From Cyathus striatus (Eukaryota > Basidiomycota > Agaricomycetes > Agaricales > Nidulariaceae), in the NCBI GenBank assembly GCA_025738555.1, contig JAOVFP010000015.1:744001-808000 (forward strand): a stretch of 64,000 nucleotides of DNA, read 5' to 3'. The notes beneath the pieces were generated by a model that saw only the letters and a program-made list of their open reading frames with translations, did no database searches and was not told the DNA's origin. Every line of letters starts with the position of its first letter. Positions within the stretch are counted from its first letter, which is position 1. Below are positions 24,415 through 34,916 of the stretch, piece after piece. The translations under genes and the position numbers were made by a program.

Positions 24415-24792
24415 ATGTAATGCTTTTGCGATTTTGCTGTTTTAAAATAAACTTATATTTTCACTGACATAATAAAATATCTCATAATATATATATCATT
24501 TCTTTATCCCTCTTGTAACAACATAGTCTTATGCTACTTGTACCCGATTGTATATATATCTGTGTGTGTGTCCACAAAAGCATGACGTGATCCTAACGTT
24601 CAAACCTGTAACTTTTGTGAATCAACAGGTCCTGTGTGATAGATTCAGTGATTTTCTCGCAGACCGCCCCTAACTGACGTATGGGGTTCTCTTTTTACAA
24701 TTTAAAGACTCCTCGCAGTCCAGGCCTGTAACCGATCTACCTGATACAACTTATCGTCATTACTCGATCTGTACCATGGTTATACTTCGACC
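24415..24792. other. Spacer between array genes 1 and 2
   Basis: AT-rich 3' flank with a TATATATA tract near 24,487-24,496 and a TG run near 24,560. No coding signal. It may hold the terminator of gene 1 and the promoter of gene 2. Confidence 0.35.
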
Positions 24793-25827
24793 ATGTCCGC
24801 TGTATTATTCCTTCGTCATCTTGTCATTATGTCCAACCTATGGACGTCCCGTGGACCGGAATGCAGAAAGCCGTTTGTACCAATGATGGGGGGAGTCAAT
24901 TTTATCAACAATCGACTCCTACAATCACCGACACACCTCGCGAACATAAATTTTAAATCTAACGTTGGCTGGGATTATATCAACCAATCCCATGTTGTGT
25001 CGTTGAAATCGCCAAATCCTCCCCGAACAATTAATAATAGTACCCATCTTCCTTTTTTACTTTTCCTTCTTCAACAACTAACATCGATTATCATACAGGA
25101 AAACCCGTAGCATACTTATCAGCCGTCATGAAAATAGCTGAGGAAGATTTCAATTTTTACTCTACCACCTGTTTTTCAAGTGACAGCAAATACGCGTCGG
25201 ATTTTTCTGAACTGGAACTTTCCCTCTCTGGTACTTGTCCAGATTTAGAACCCTTCAAGACTGATTATCGTCGAGTAACCAACAACGTTGCCTGGTTACT
25301 TTCCCTTGCAAATTCCAAAACTTTCTCTACCCAAGAAGGTTTTCGGTTTGGTCCTATGAACAATCCAAGATTGAACTTTACACACAAACTCTTCAAGGTA
25401 TTTCACCTGACTTTTCACTTGTAACTGTTAATATCACTTATTCGTTAAATTTTAGCCATATTCACTTGACAATCGAGCGGACTCCAGTCCTGTGATTTGG
25501 CCAGCTGTTACTGATTATGCACGTAACACATTAGCACAATTATCCGCGACCCATGCTATCGTCCGACCGCGAATTTATGACATGCATGGTTATGCAGTGC
25601 AACCAGAACTCTACAAAAAACGACTCGTAAATGCAACCGCCGAGGTCATCTTTGAACTTTCCCATCAACTTACAGAGCGTGACAAACATTATCCATCCAG
25701 CTTATACAACGCCGGCTTGGTTGCTATTCGAACCATTATACCTCCTAATGGGAAAGTAACCTTTCGCGAAACTGGTATCGTTGACAAATTAGATCCTCTA
25801 TCGCCATTTCCAACCTATAGGCTTTAG
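24793..25827 (+). CDS. Tandem array gene 2, same family, altered intron pattern (305 aa)
   Basis: Exons 24793-25039, 25099-25397 and 25456-25827 join in frame; introns are 59 nt (phase 1, CTAAC branch) and 58 nt (phase 0). Block 1 is recognisable as NRLLQSPTHLANINFKSN, block 2 as KIAEEDFNFY through DLEPFKTDY to FTHKLFK, and block 3 as VRPRIYDMHGYAV through RLVNATAEVIFEL to LVAIRTIIPP. Compared with genes 1, 3 and 6 it has an additional intron before block 2 and lacks the intron that normally splits the region before block 3. The acidic insert of gene 1 is absent. The first ATG of the frame (24,793) was used, but ATGs at 24,829 or 24,883 would align as well. It is the most diverged member with a full-length frame. 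Confidence 0.7.
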
Positions 25828-26121
25828 TAACCAATTATATAATCCCAGCTAGAAATAAACCATATTCCGTTTATCCTACCATGCACATTAAGTTCACATG
25901 TCTCTAGTAACGAAACCCAATTTCAACTTTGATTTTCTACCGTTAACTTACCTGCAACTGTTTATAAGGTCAATGCCATATAATAGTACTTGTATGAAAC
26001 CTGTCCAGCTAAATAGAAATATATATATATATATACGTGTTAGCAATATTTTTAACAGCCAATAGCAGATATATTCAACATAGCTTAATTACAATAATAC
26101 CGATAATAAAACTATTTAAAC

Positions 26122-27093
26122 ATGTTCTTATTCATGACGTCATATCCCACTTTCTCTTCCTTAATGTCACCCGTAACTCATCCGGTAAACATCGACGAGC
26201 ATCTCGCACGTATTTACCGAGACCTCTTACAATCAGGGACGTATCTTGGAGACGAGCTTTTCAATCAAATTGTCAGTTGGGAAGAATTCGATGCGGATTT
26301 CAAAGTCGTCCAGACCACAGACCATTCTCACACTATAAATAAGCAACATTCTACGAATTCAGTAATCGCCAGCCTTTCAGTCATTCTCAAGATACACGAT
26401 AACGATTTTTTTTTCACCTCTGAAGGTGTATTTGCAGGATTTAACAGATACATCCGTAACTTATCTCAAATGAGACTTGTCTTTTCGGGTGGTTGTCCGT
26501 CTATCGATCCGTTCAAATCGGAATACCCTACAGTAATTGAAAATCTAAAATGGCTGGTGGACCAAGCACCTTGCACTGCAGGTACCGAAAAACGAGGCTT
26601 GTTCACAGGTCCCTGTTTTGCCCCGCGCATCAAGGTAAAACATACTTTGTTCACGGTATGATTTGTATTATTATTATTATCTTCTCTTTCTCTTCACATA
26701 CCTGCCACCTCAATAGCCTCAACCAGAAATCATACCTAACCACGACCCCCTTGGTGAGGTTCATCCCAGAAATTCTCTTTTCAAATCTCACGAGACTGCT
26801 TAGATTATGCGTTAATGCGAAACTGGCCTCTTAGAACACGATCAACTCGCAGAGCCATGCCTTACCTCTATGACAACTTCTGCATAAATCGTCCTGCCGT
26901 GTTTGACGCTCATGGTAACGAAATTCATCCTGACAATTATGAACGTCAACTCGTACACGCTACTGTCAAAGTCGATTTCGAGCTGTCGTATTGGCATGTT
27001 CCTCGCATGTTACCCGACGGCATTCCCTGCGATCTCTTTTCGGCTGATCTCATATCTATTCACACTGTACTGCCACCTCCCTCCCAAATTTAG
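26122..27093 (+). CDS. Tandem array gene 3, same family (286 aa)
   Basis: Exons 26122-26655, 26717-26753 and 26804-27093 join in frame, with introns of 61 nt (phase 0) and 50 nt (phase 1). The middle exon is 37 nt, the same size as in gene 6. Block 1 reads LLQSGTYLGDELFNQIVSW, block 2 includes FSGGCPSIDPFKSEY and ENLKWLVDQ, and block 3 includes INRPAVFDAHGNEIHP, QLVHATVKVDFEL and HTVLPPP. The frame ends shortly after the Pro-rich motif, without the long tails of genes 1 and 6. In-frame ATGs at 26,134 and 26,164 are alternative starts. The function is unknown. Confidence 0.75.
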
Positions 27094-27578
27094 ATCAACA
27101 AAAATATCTATACTCGCTCCGACTAAAAATCTAGAATTTACACTAAATATAAATCTTTTTCTATTACTGACGTCACACTCAATTCGAATATCTATTCCGT
27201 CATTCACGATGAATCCCGTAATCACTAACTAATGTATCGAGTCCAATAATCATCCAACAAATTAGTTCTAATCTCATGAAATACATTTCTCTTTCCAATG
27301 TTCATGGGCACATCCAACAAGTATATCAGGATCTGTAAAATACCATAACCTAACTTGGACATGTTCGCCTAACCCAAATTCAATCTTGTTATGATAACCC
27401 GCAACTGAAGAGATTCCTAGATATTAACAGTTTTAAAATTATACCAAAACCTGGTAACTCCACTTGTTCTAGCCAATCCTCGTACGACCGAATCATCATA
27501 TTTACATCATTATCATTTACGTCCTACAAATATACCAGTACATTTTCATTTGTTTGTGGAGTTTGTGAATTTCTTGCA
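27094..27578. other. Spacer between array genes 3 and 4
   Basis: About 485 bp of AT-rich sequence with no supported frame; presumably the gene 3 terminator and gene 4 promoter. Confidence 0.35.
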
Positions 27579-28355
27579 ATGGACTCTATGTATCTTCCAA
27601 ATATCGATGAACGCCTCGGATGTGTCCGTGAAAAACTCCTTTACACCGGCACCTACCTTGCTAGCGATCTATTCAGTCAAATTGTCAGTTGGCAGGTATG
27701 TGATGGAAAACTAAAAATTGTTCAACCTGCTAGTACCTTCTTCATTCCCGATCTCGACGAAACCGATGTCAAACCACCTACTAAAACTGAAATCGCCAGT
27801 CTCTCAGCTGTTGTAAAAATTGCTGCAGATGACTTCCACTTCGACCTTGATAGGGGATGGACGGGTACAGATCATAACAACATAACTGATATGACCCTTA
27901 CGCTGTCTGGTGGTTCTCCAACCGTTGAACCATTCCAGACAGATTATTTAAAGACTGTCGACAACCTCAAATGGCTTGTGTCCCAACTCACTGGCTCGCC
28001 AAACACAGCAACTCGAGGACTTCTCATACATCAAACTTTTGCGCCTCGGATCAGCCTCAAATATAGAATACCTAATGTATATTTTGATCTTTTTCGCCAC
28101 ATCATATGTCTAACGTCACATGTCAAGATTCATCATCCTACTACCCTCCCTGATATCTATGACATGAACGGAATCAAAGTACATCCCATCGACTATCGAC
28201 GTACTCTTGTCAATGCAACTGTAGCGGTTGAATTCGAGCTTACGAACTGGAATGCATTACCTGAGAATAGATCATTCGACCTCTTTTCTGCTGATATTAT
28301 CGCCATTCGCACTGTACTTCCGCCACCTACTGGAATGACACCTTGCCTACCATAA
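27579..28355 (+). CDS. Tandem array gene 4, same family, shortened (241 or 258 aa)
   Basis: One continuous frame runs from ATG to TAA, but 28077-28127 (51 nt) starts GTATAT, contains GTCTAAC and ends CAAG. It has intron character and falls at the conserved intron-1 site. Because its length is a multiple of three and it has no stop codon, either the spliced (241 aa) or retained (258 aa) form is readable. Blocks 1 and 2 are well preserved (LLYTGTYLASDLFSQIVSW; LSGGSPTVEPFQTDY). Block 3 is shortened: the small middle exon and the segment before it are gone, and the frame resumes at LPDIYDMNGIKVHP, then TLVNATVAVEFELTNW and AIRTVLPPP. An internal deletion is the simplest explanation. Confidence 0.7.
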   Translation: MDSMYLPNIDERLGCVREKLLYTGTYLASDLFSQIVSWQVCDGKLKIVQPASTFFIPDLDETDVKPPTKTEIASLSAVVKIAADDFHFDLDRGWTGTDHNNITDMTLTLSGGSPTVEPFQTDYLKTVDNLKWLVSQLTGSPNTATRGLLIHQTFAPRISLKYRIPNVYFDLFRHIICLTSHVKIHHPTTLPDIYDMNGIKVHPIDYRRTLVNATVAVEFELTNWNALPENRSFDLFSADIIAIRTVLPPPTGMTPCLP

Positions 28356-28439
28356 ATCATACAGTCGTTTAACTTCAACCAAAAATGTACCTATCTAAAT
28401 GGTTATGTAGAATTTTTAAATTAACCTATACTCCGACGA

Positions 28440-28905
28440 CCTGAACCATGTTCATGAAAACCTCCTTTTCTCGGATATGAAACTGGGAAATGAATTCTTC
28501 AACTACTTGATTGGAACAATATCAACCTGAGAAACTGCTGCCAATACGAATGTCTGTGTCTCTGAAGCCGACGATTCTGATATCGCAAACATCTATGGAA
28601 CTGCCTCGAACTACGACTCTACTCAACCAAGCATCTCCATATATATATATCCCCTCTCACCGTAACGTTTATTCAGCCTCGTCATACCAAATAGTAAACT
28701 CTCTCGTCCACATTCCATCATTCACCCCAAATACTTGATCTACCTAACGGTCACCGAATATATTTTAACATGTTGACAGACTCCTTCGATCGTACCTCTA
28801 GGCAAGATCGACTCCTTCACTATGACAACACAAGCAATATAAACACCAAACATAGTTTTATCATCGGTACTTCATCCGCTCCACCGTATCTAGGACCTAA
28901 ATAAC
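28440..28905 (+). pseudogene. Tandem array copy 5, decayed
   Basis: Translation near 28,449 gives LNHVHENLLFSDMKLGNEFF, clearly block 1 of the family, and near 28,855 gives SFIIGTSSAPPYLGPK, matching the end of block 2 in gene 6. Stops (TGA after ISTIST-like residues near 28,530) and frame changes lie between, and block 3 is missing. The spacing shows that this was once a separate tandem unit between genes 4 and 6. Confidence 0.7.
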
Positions 28906-28958
28906 GTACAATCTGGCTTTGCCTCCCCCTTCCCCCCTATAATCAACTTTTCTTCATC

Positions 28959-30059
28959 ATGACTTCCATTCTTCCTTTAAACCAACCTGACATCACTCAA
29001 CACCTCCGAAACGTTCACGAGCGACTTTTGTATTCCGACAACTATCTCGGCGACACTCTCTTCAATGTCGCATGGCATCGGTTCGAAATGCATGACAAGG
29101 TTGTACGATCAACCGATATCTCCAACATCACCTCCTCCACCACTGCCAACCTTATTACTACAATTCCTGAAATCGCCTGTCTCTGTGCGGTAGTAAAAAT
29201 TGCCGAGGAAGATTTCTTTTTTAGCCCCGATGCACAGTTTGCTGGATACGAGAGGTATATCAACAATTTTGCACGTCTTACATTTATTCTCTCAGGAGGT
29301 CCTCCCACGGTTGAACCCTTCAAGTCTCAATACCCCAATGTAATCGAGAATCTCAAGTGGCTTATGGAGGAGGTCTCCGAATCAAATCCCAAGACAGGGC
29401 TCATCATTGGTAGATCCTCCGCTCCGAGAATCAAAGTACAACATAATTTATTCAAGGTAAGTAACAAGTCTTATTAGTTTTAACCTATTTCTACTTCCTA
29501 ACCTCCTCTATCCCCAGCCTCAACGTGAGTTACCCAATCGGTACGACATTGATCGTAAGTCCAGCATCTACCTTACAGTTAAAATGAACTTATCTGATTA
29601 TCGTTTTTGTCAGATTGCGGCCTATTACTCAACTCGCCTATTACCACAGTGGATGCTCCTAAAATTGTTCGCCCAGCCGTATACGACATTAACGGACACG
29701 GCATTCATCCTAGCAACTACCGACAGCAGCTCGTTAATGCTACTGTCGAAATTAACTTTGAACTAACACATTACGTTGCACCTCAAGGACAAAATGTGGT
29801 ACATTATGACCATTACAAAGCGAACCTTGTTGCAATTCGTGTCATCCTTCCACCTCCTCTAGTACCTACTATCTACCTCCCTCCTACCATAACCTCCATC
29901 CTTCCCCCTCCTACCATAATCTCCACCCTTCCCCCTCCTACCCTTCGGTCTCAACTCGATCTCATCCCCATGCATTGCAAAAACAAAACCCACACTGTTA
30001 GCGGCAGAAACAAAACGCATCCTAACCGTGGCGTAGATTCACCTATCGTACAACTTTAA
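28959..30059 (+). CDS. Tandem array gene 6, same family with Pro-rich tail (326 aa)
   Basis: Exons 28959-29456, 29518-29554 (37 nt) and 29614-30059 join in frame; introns of 61 nt (phase 0, GTAAGT, CTAAC) and 59 nt (phase 1, GTAAGT). The blocks read NVHERLLYSDNYLGDTLF; VVKIAEEDFFFSP through LSGGPPTVEPFKSQY to ENLKWL and RIKVQHNLFK; VRPAVYDINGHGIHP through QLVNATVEINFEL to LVAIRVILPPP. The tail contains a 27-bp tandem repeat (about 29,876-29,942) coding for ITSILPPPT and IISTLPPPT, then a basic end. A proline-rich extension may bind partners or may simply reflect repeat slippage. The last gene ends only about 95 bp before the right-end hairpin of the inserted block. Confidence 0.75.
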
Positions 30060-30153
30060 TATATATTTATTATCTATCGTATCTGTACCTATATACTGTA
30101 ATTGTACAACTTGCAACACATAAATTTATCCTTCAAACTCAAGCAAGGTTGTC

Positions 30154-30168
30154 GCCGACGCAGTCGGC
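30154..30168. other. Terminal hairpin, right end of the inserted block
   Basis: GCCGAC-GCA-GTCGGC is a perfect 6-bp GC stem with a 3-nt loop, 17 bp inside the inferred right border. Just left of it (30,139-30,149) lies the inverted copy of the left-end motif. Confidence 0.4.
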
Positions 30169-30313
30169 ATTTCCCAGTCAAGTACTTAGCACATTATGAG
30201 AAATCGAATACATAAGCTAGAGAACTATATTTAACAGTCTTCTACAAACGCCCTAAAAGACTTTCTCTAGTACCCACGTATCAACAGGAGGTCCAATCCA
30301 ACATTTCTACCTA

Positions 30314-31811
30314 CTAGAACCCCTCCTCACCAATCACACAATCCGCATAAACCGGCACCCAACCCTTCTCCTCAGCCTTCTTCCTCACTTCACCCACACC
30401 GAGCTCAACCTGCACCAACCCTTCTTTAGCAGCCTGCTCAGCGATCGCCACGCCAATTTCTAAATTCACCCTCGGGGCATCAACGAAATCCGGTCAAAAG
30501 GAAGCCCTTTGTAGTAAACCTTCTCCCCAGCCACGCACTCGAAATCAACCTCTGCTATTTTCAGATGTATCTTAACACTGCCAAACGGACTTCCACTCGC
30601 AACCAAGGCCAGTTCATATCATCCTTCGGTATAGATTCCACAACCTGACTAGGATTCAGAAGGGACGTAATAACAGGCCTCAACTTCCCACCCAAACCGA
30701 TCTTCATAGCCTTAACAACGTCCTGGCTAAACGCACCCGCAGAGATCGAAAACCCAATCAACACCGTCGGTTTCGCTTTCTCAACCACATCGAGGAATCT
30801 ATTTTTCGAACGATCCAAGACTCACTCCTGGGGCGCCAATATTCCCCTCTCAATCCACCCTCGCGATCTAGACTGATCTAGACCTTCTTGTTCGGATAAG
30901 TGGCCGTCTCGGTCGATCAGGTAGAATTTGAGTTGGCCTCTTCTCGGGAGATAGAGTCCGCAGAGACCAAAGGAACGTGAAGTGCGAAACGAATGTGAAG
31001 AAGAGACGAGTGAACAGCAAAATACCTCCCCAACAGCCTATACGCATTCAAAGCGCCAAAGTCTTCAAAGAGGAATGAAGAATGAGTGTGCATAGTGCTT
31101 GCGGACGAGCTGGATGAATCTACTGTATCAATGTTAGATTGCATTCAACCTGGATTTTGCAAATGAAGAGAGGACAGGCGAATAGGACATGACAGAAGAA
31201 GATAAGGTAGAAAGTGTGTAAGAAGAAGAAAGTGTGATTACGAGGTGATGTATGTAGGGAACGGGAAGAACGATGATGGACAAGAAAGCGAACGAATGGA
31301 CTGAATTATCGACGAGCTGATCATATACTTCTCCTCTTCCATGCTTTATCCTCCATCCCTAAACGGATATATATGTCAGTAGGTTCACTCCAAACTCTGA
31401 ACAAGAGTATAACGCAAGTCTTATCACTTACCACATATAGAGGACCATTGAACAGCTTGTTGTTGCTCGTCCCCATGTCGAGTACGACTGAGACCCGTTT
31501 TACTGGACCCGCCTGGTTATCGGGATAACACACACGTAAGAATGACGACGGTAGAAGGGAAGAGAGAAGGTAGAGCTGTGAGCTGGGGATAGAGGACGTA
31601 CGTGTACATAACCGATTTGGCAGTCGAAATCTAGCATCCGCCATCAGGACACTCCAACGAAATCAAATACCAGCGGTTCACGTGCACTACTACCATACTA
31701 TACCTCATGTAAGAACACAGGACAATGTAAATAGAACTTGGACGAGATGCACCCCAACGGTACCCCAACGCCCTGATCACCTATCCCCAAAATCACTTCA
31801 GGGTTAGTAAC
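30314..31811 (-). pseudogene. Malic-enzyme pseudogene A, C-terminal half
   Basis: On the minus strand, 31,811-31,745 encodes VTNPEVILGIGDQGVG, the NAD(P)-binding start of malic enzyme. Pieces near 31,640-31,430 match the region around VVLDMGTSNNKLFNGPLY. 30,818-30,561 gives KAKPTVLIGFSISAGAFS and an NPSQVVESIPKD-like stretch. The C-terminus (about 30,510-30,314) ends at TAG. In malic enzyme these parts bind the cofactor and divalent metal and convert malate to pyruvate with CO2 release. Exon joins do not restore one frame. The N-terminal half is at 45,340-45,915, separated by the Ty3 element whose target GATG lies inside the ELFI/VTN codons. A second copy is at 49,647-52,213. I cannot tell NAD- from NADP-dependent type. 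Confidence 0.8.
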
Positions 31812-31815
31812 GATG

Positions 31816-32883
31816 TAAAGTACCTAGTTTAGCGCAACGTAGTATAAATTAAAATATAAGTAATTTCACTCACACCACGTACGCTCACTAAGAAAGTGCT
31901 CGGTGGGTAAGACTCGGATGCAGGACGCTTCCGGGCGAAGTAAGGTAATGAAAAGGTGTCGAAGACCGACGCCCAAGATGAAATACGTGCTTAGCGAACG
32001 CTTTGATGCGCGTTTGATGCGCGTTCCTTAATCTCGGACTTAGCACGGACTTAGGACTTTGACTCTCGTTACACTCAGAATCTCTAGCTCACACAAATAC
32101 TCTGGCAGAACTGCTTAATCGTATTTCTCGGGGCACCGGAGACTGCCCTTCTACTACACAAATCTACCTATTAAATATCTTACAGAACACGGCTAAGAGA
32201 GACTATATAGTTAATACCAAAGCAGTAATTACACATCAGCTAAGCTGTAAAGTAGACTTTTAGACTGGAGACAGGCGTCTGGGATGGACCAGAGTAAATC
32301 ACGAATATACCAAACATACGAGCGCCAAGAATGCGTCCATATGGAAAGATAGCGAAGTACAATAAGCCATATCCGCAGGTGAGACGCTCCATATGAAGGC
32401 GTGATGCCGCACGCTTTGACGCGTGGAAATGGGAAACGCTGAATAAGCCGGCCGGGAATGCCGGGTCTCAGGCCTATCCAGGCGCCTATGGCGTGCTGAT
32501 GCACAGCGCTGGTACAGCGTGGTTAGATAGCGGCATTTGCCGTGAGTCTAGTTCTCATGTCTTTTCCTATGACGCAATAACATGGCTTCGATAATCTATT
32601 ATTAGAATAGACGCGCGCTTAGCTCGATCTCCGGCCTTACTGGTAACTATTTCCCACCGATGTCGAGAATAAACTCTGACGTCGGTGTTTCTATTCTTAG
32701 ACGCTTTCCTACTTAGGCTAGTTATGTCCCTTATTAGCGCGAATCGTTCCCACGCTAGCTAACGGTCCGGGACCTCTACCTTAGCTACTAAATACAACCC
32801 ATGTATATTATACCGTTTGTAAGTAGCGCATAGAATATAGAAATAATGTTTTTATAATAGGTAGGAGTACGCTAGGCGTATTA
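31816..32883 (-). repeat. 3' LTR of the Ty3 element
   Basis: 1,068 bp; pairs with the right LTR. Differences seen: CG at 31,881-31,882 versus CA at 44,337-44,338, and GGCGTATTA versus GGTGTATTA at the outer end. A 91-codon frame in the LTR (32,229-32,504) occurs in both copies but has no recognisable feature. Confidence 0.92.
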
Positions 32884-32892
32884 TCTCCCCCC
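32884..32892 (-). promoter_or_regulatory. Polypurine tract next to the 3' LTR
   Basis: On the minus strand GGGGGGAGA directly precedes the LTR start TAATACGCC. This is the expected plus-strand DNA priming site for reverse transcription. Confidence 0.7.
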
Positions 32893-33043
32893 AACCAATA
32901 AATGACTGTCCTCAGTCACCGTCCTTTGTGTATGATCGCCGTTCGCACGCCCCTAAAACCTAATGTGAAGTCCCCGCCTTATGTTATCTTATCTGAAAAA
33001 AACTTGAGCTTAAGTGGCGACTCGACCTATCGCCGATGCCCGC

Positions 33044-33050
33044 TATTTAA
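33044..33050 (+). promoter_or_regulatory. TATA-like element for accessory gene X
   Basis: TATTTAA lies 79 bp before the ATG at 33,129, on the strand opposite to gag-pol. It suggests that the accessory gene has its own promoter. Confidence 0.35.
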
Positions 33051-33128
33051 TCATGCTAGTATCCCTATGTCTCCCTCAACCCACCGCCTTTCCCTTACTG
33101 CTTTTATTACTACTCTGCTTTTTCGATT

Positions 33129-34916
33129 ATGTCTACCATTGAGATCTCCCCCGAAGACATGGCTTTATGCCAAACTATTGCTACGAAGGCGGCTAACGAA
33201 GCGGCCAAGCGTGCCCTGGCGGAGGCAATTGCCGAGGTGAAAGCGCAACGTGCGGAGGAGGAGGCGCGTCGGGTTGAAGCTGAGGAGGCTGAGGCGGCGA
33301 GACTCGCTGAAGAAGCCGAGGCTCGTAGGGTGGCTGAGGAGGAAACTGCGAGGCGCGCTGAAGAAGAGGCCAAGGCTCGTCGGGTGGCTGAGGAAGAAAA
33401 GGCTGCTAGTTCAGCTGCAGCCAACGCTGTAGCTTCTTCTCTTTTTCCCGAGACTGATCTCCCCATGGCGTCTCCCAACCATCCCGATCCTTCATTCTCG
33501 ACACTGGACGCTTCTACTGCTCCCCCTTCCCCTGCTCCCGAAGAAGAGGATGAGCTTACTGGTAAGTCTCTTGTCAACTTCTTTCAATTTTTACTCCCAC
33601 TAATTACTGTGTTTTTAGAAGAAACTGTTTCCCCAAAACTTGATTTGTTCGCTGTGGCCGCCGGCAAACGCAAAGTTGCGTCTAAGCCTTTTACCACTTT
33701 TGCACCAGCTTCCAAGCGCCGCAAGTTCTTTAGTGGGGTGGAGATCACCGTTCCCTCGGGGGGAATCCCTCTCTTGCCAAAACGTGAGTCCGTTTTATTT
33801 TATTTTATTTTTATATCTTTCTGACTCGTTTATTTTAGCTTCTACCCCTTCTGTGGTAGCTAGTGAGCCAGAGCCTGCCTCCGCTTCTGGCTACCATTTG
33901 CGTGAGCGTTCCGTTGCTTCTGCTCCTACCGCCACTCTTGCTGCCACATCTACCAAACGGTCTGCCCAAGCTACCTCGAAGACTTCTACTAAAGCTGCTA
34001 GCAAGAAGAAAGCCAAGCGCACCCCGGAAGAAATGCCTCAGATCACCTCTGCCGACTCCATCGACGTGGATCTTCTTCAAGATAACGTCCATGAACTCGT
34101 AAAGTGTTTTGGTGCCCGTGTGTGCACCAATTGTATTTCCCAGGGCCGGGAGTGCGTTCCTCGCGGTTACGGAGTGAAGTGCAGCGCTTGTTCTGGAGTT
34201 TCTACCTCCCACTGTTCCTTCGCCATCCCGTCCCCTAATACGGAATTTGCCTTATCCATTGCTCATTTCGTTGGTAGTTCGTCTATGTTTGGTAACTCTT
34301 TTTTTAATTTATTTTTCTGTTTTTTCTTCGCTTACATCCTTTTTCAGCATTAAATGATGCCTGTCGTGCTCTTGATTTGAGCCGTACGCGTGCCTACCGT
34401 GCTTTGCTAGCCGCCGAATTAGAACAAATCGAATATGCTCGTAATTGTGTTACCGTGGTACATCATTTGCGAGACATCGCCAAATTTCATTCGTTCGCTC
34501 ACTTGCATACTGTTCACGGTCTTTCATCTTCTTTTACCCCTGACGCCTTAGCCAACCTCGTCAAATTAGCAGCGGAGTTGAACTCCTGGCTTCCTAGCCG
34601 TACCGCCCTATTTTCTCTGGAGACCGCCTTGGAGCGCGCGTTCGCTTTGCACACCCTCAACTTGCACGCTTCCTCTGTGCCTTCTTTGATCGGATTCCCT
34701 AGTGCTTCCGAAACCGTAGCCATCCAGGATTTTACCGATTCTCTCAGGCCTCGCAACCTTCAAGAACTGGGAGGGATTTTTGGTAATCCTCAATTGTATT
34801 CCCTGTCCCTAGAAGATTACAATGCGTCTGATCCTTCTGGCTCTTCTTCCATCAGGGCTACTCGTGAGGGAAATATCGAGCATGAGGTAAACTTTGGTAG
34901 GGAGGATGTAGTTTAG
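33129..34916 (+). CDS. Retrotransposon accessory gene X: coiled coil plus six-Cys (Zn2Cys6-spaced) motif, 539 aa
   Basis: Exons 33129-33561, 33619-33783, 33839-34291 and 34348-34916 join in frame; introns are 57, 55 and 56 nt with GTAAGT, GTGAGT and GTAACT donors. Residues about 24-100 are an Ala/Glu/Arg-rich coiled coil. A basic run (KKKAKR, about 255-260) could be a nuclear signal. Six cysteines at about 295, 298, 305, 314, 317 and 325 have the spacing C-x2-C-x6-C-x8-C-x2-C-x7-C, which matches the fungal binuclear zinc-cluster pattern, though here it is central rather than N-terminal. The remaining 210 residues are helical and hydrophilic. The gene is antisense to gag-pol, inside the element, between the 3' LTR and gene Y. 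Function unknown: DNA or RNA binding is an inference from the cysteine motif. Introns in antisense orientation would survive retrotransposition because the genomic RNA reads the other strand. Confidence 0.75.

Larger units (their letters stand above)
16389..30185. mobile_element. 13.8-kb inserted block: Helitron RepHel plus tandem gene array
   Basis: In the second duplication copy, 49,440-49,480 runs from CTAAAATTATTG straight into TTAGTGCAT. In copy 1 the matching left flank ends at about 16,385 (ATTAAAATTTTATT) and the matching right flank resumes at about 30,186 (TTAGCACATTATG). Everything between is therefore an insertion, or several nested at one point. Near its ends the block has an 11-bp inverted motif (ACCTTGCTTGA at 16,397-16,407, its complement at 30,139-30,149) and two hairpins (16,397-16,413 and 30,154-30,168). 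Its contents are a Helitron replicase-helicase gene on the minus strand and six tandem paralogues on the plus strand. Canonical 5'-TC and CTRR-3' Helitron ends were not found. Subterminal inverted repeats and a T-rich target would fit the Helentron variant better. Exact borders are uncertain by several bases. Confidence 0.6.

Noticed and set aside
32229..32504. 91-codon minus-strand frame present in both LTRs
   Set aside because: Identical in both copies simply because the LTRs are; no domain and no start context.
33110..33577. 155-codon minus-strand frame rich in Ser and Ala
   Set aside because: Antisense shadow of the Ala/Glu/Arg-rich coiled coil of accessory gene X.
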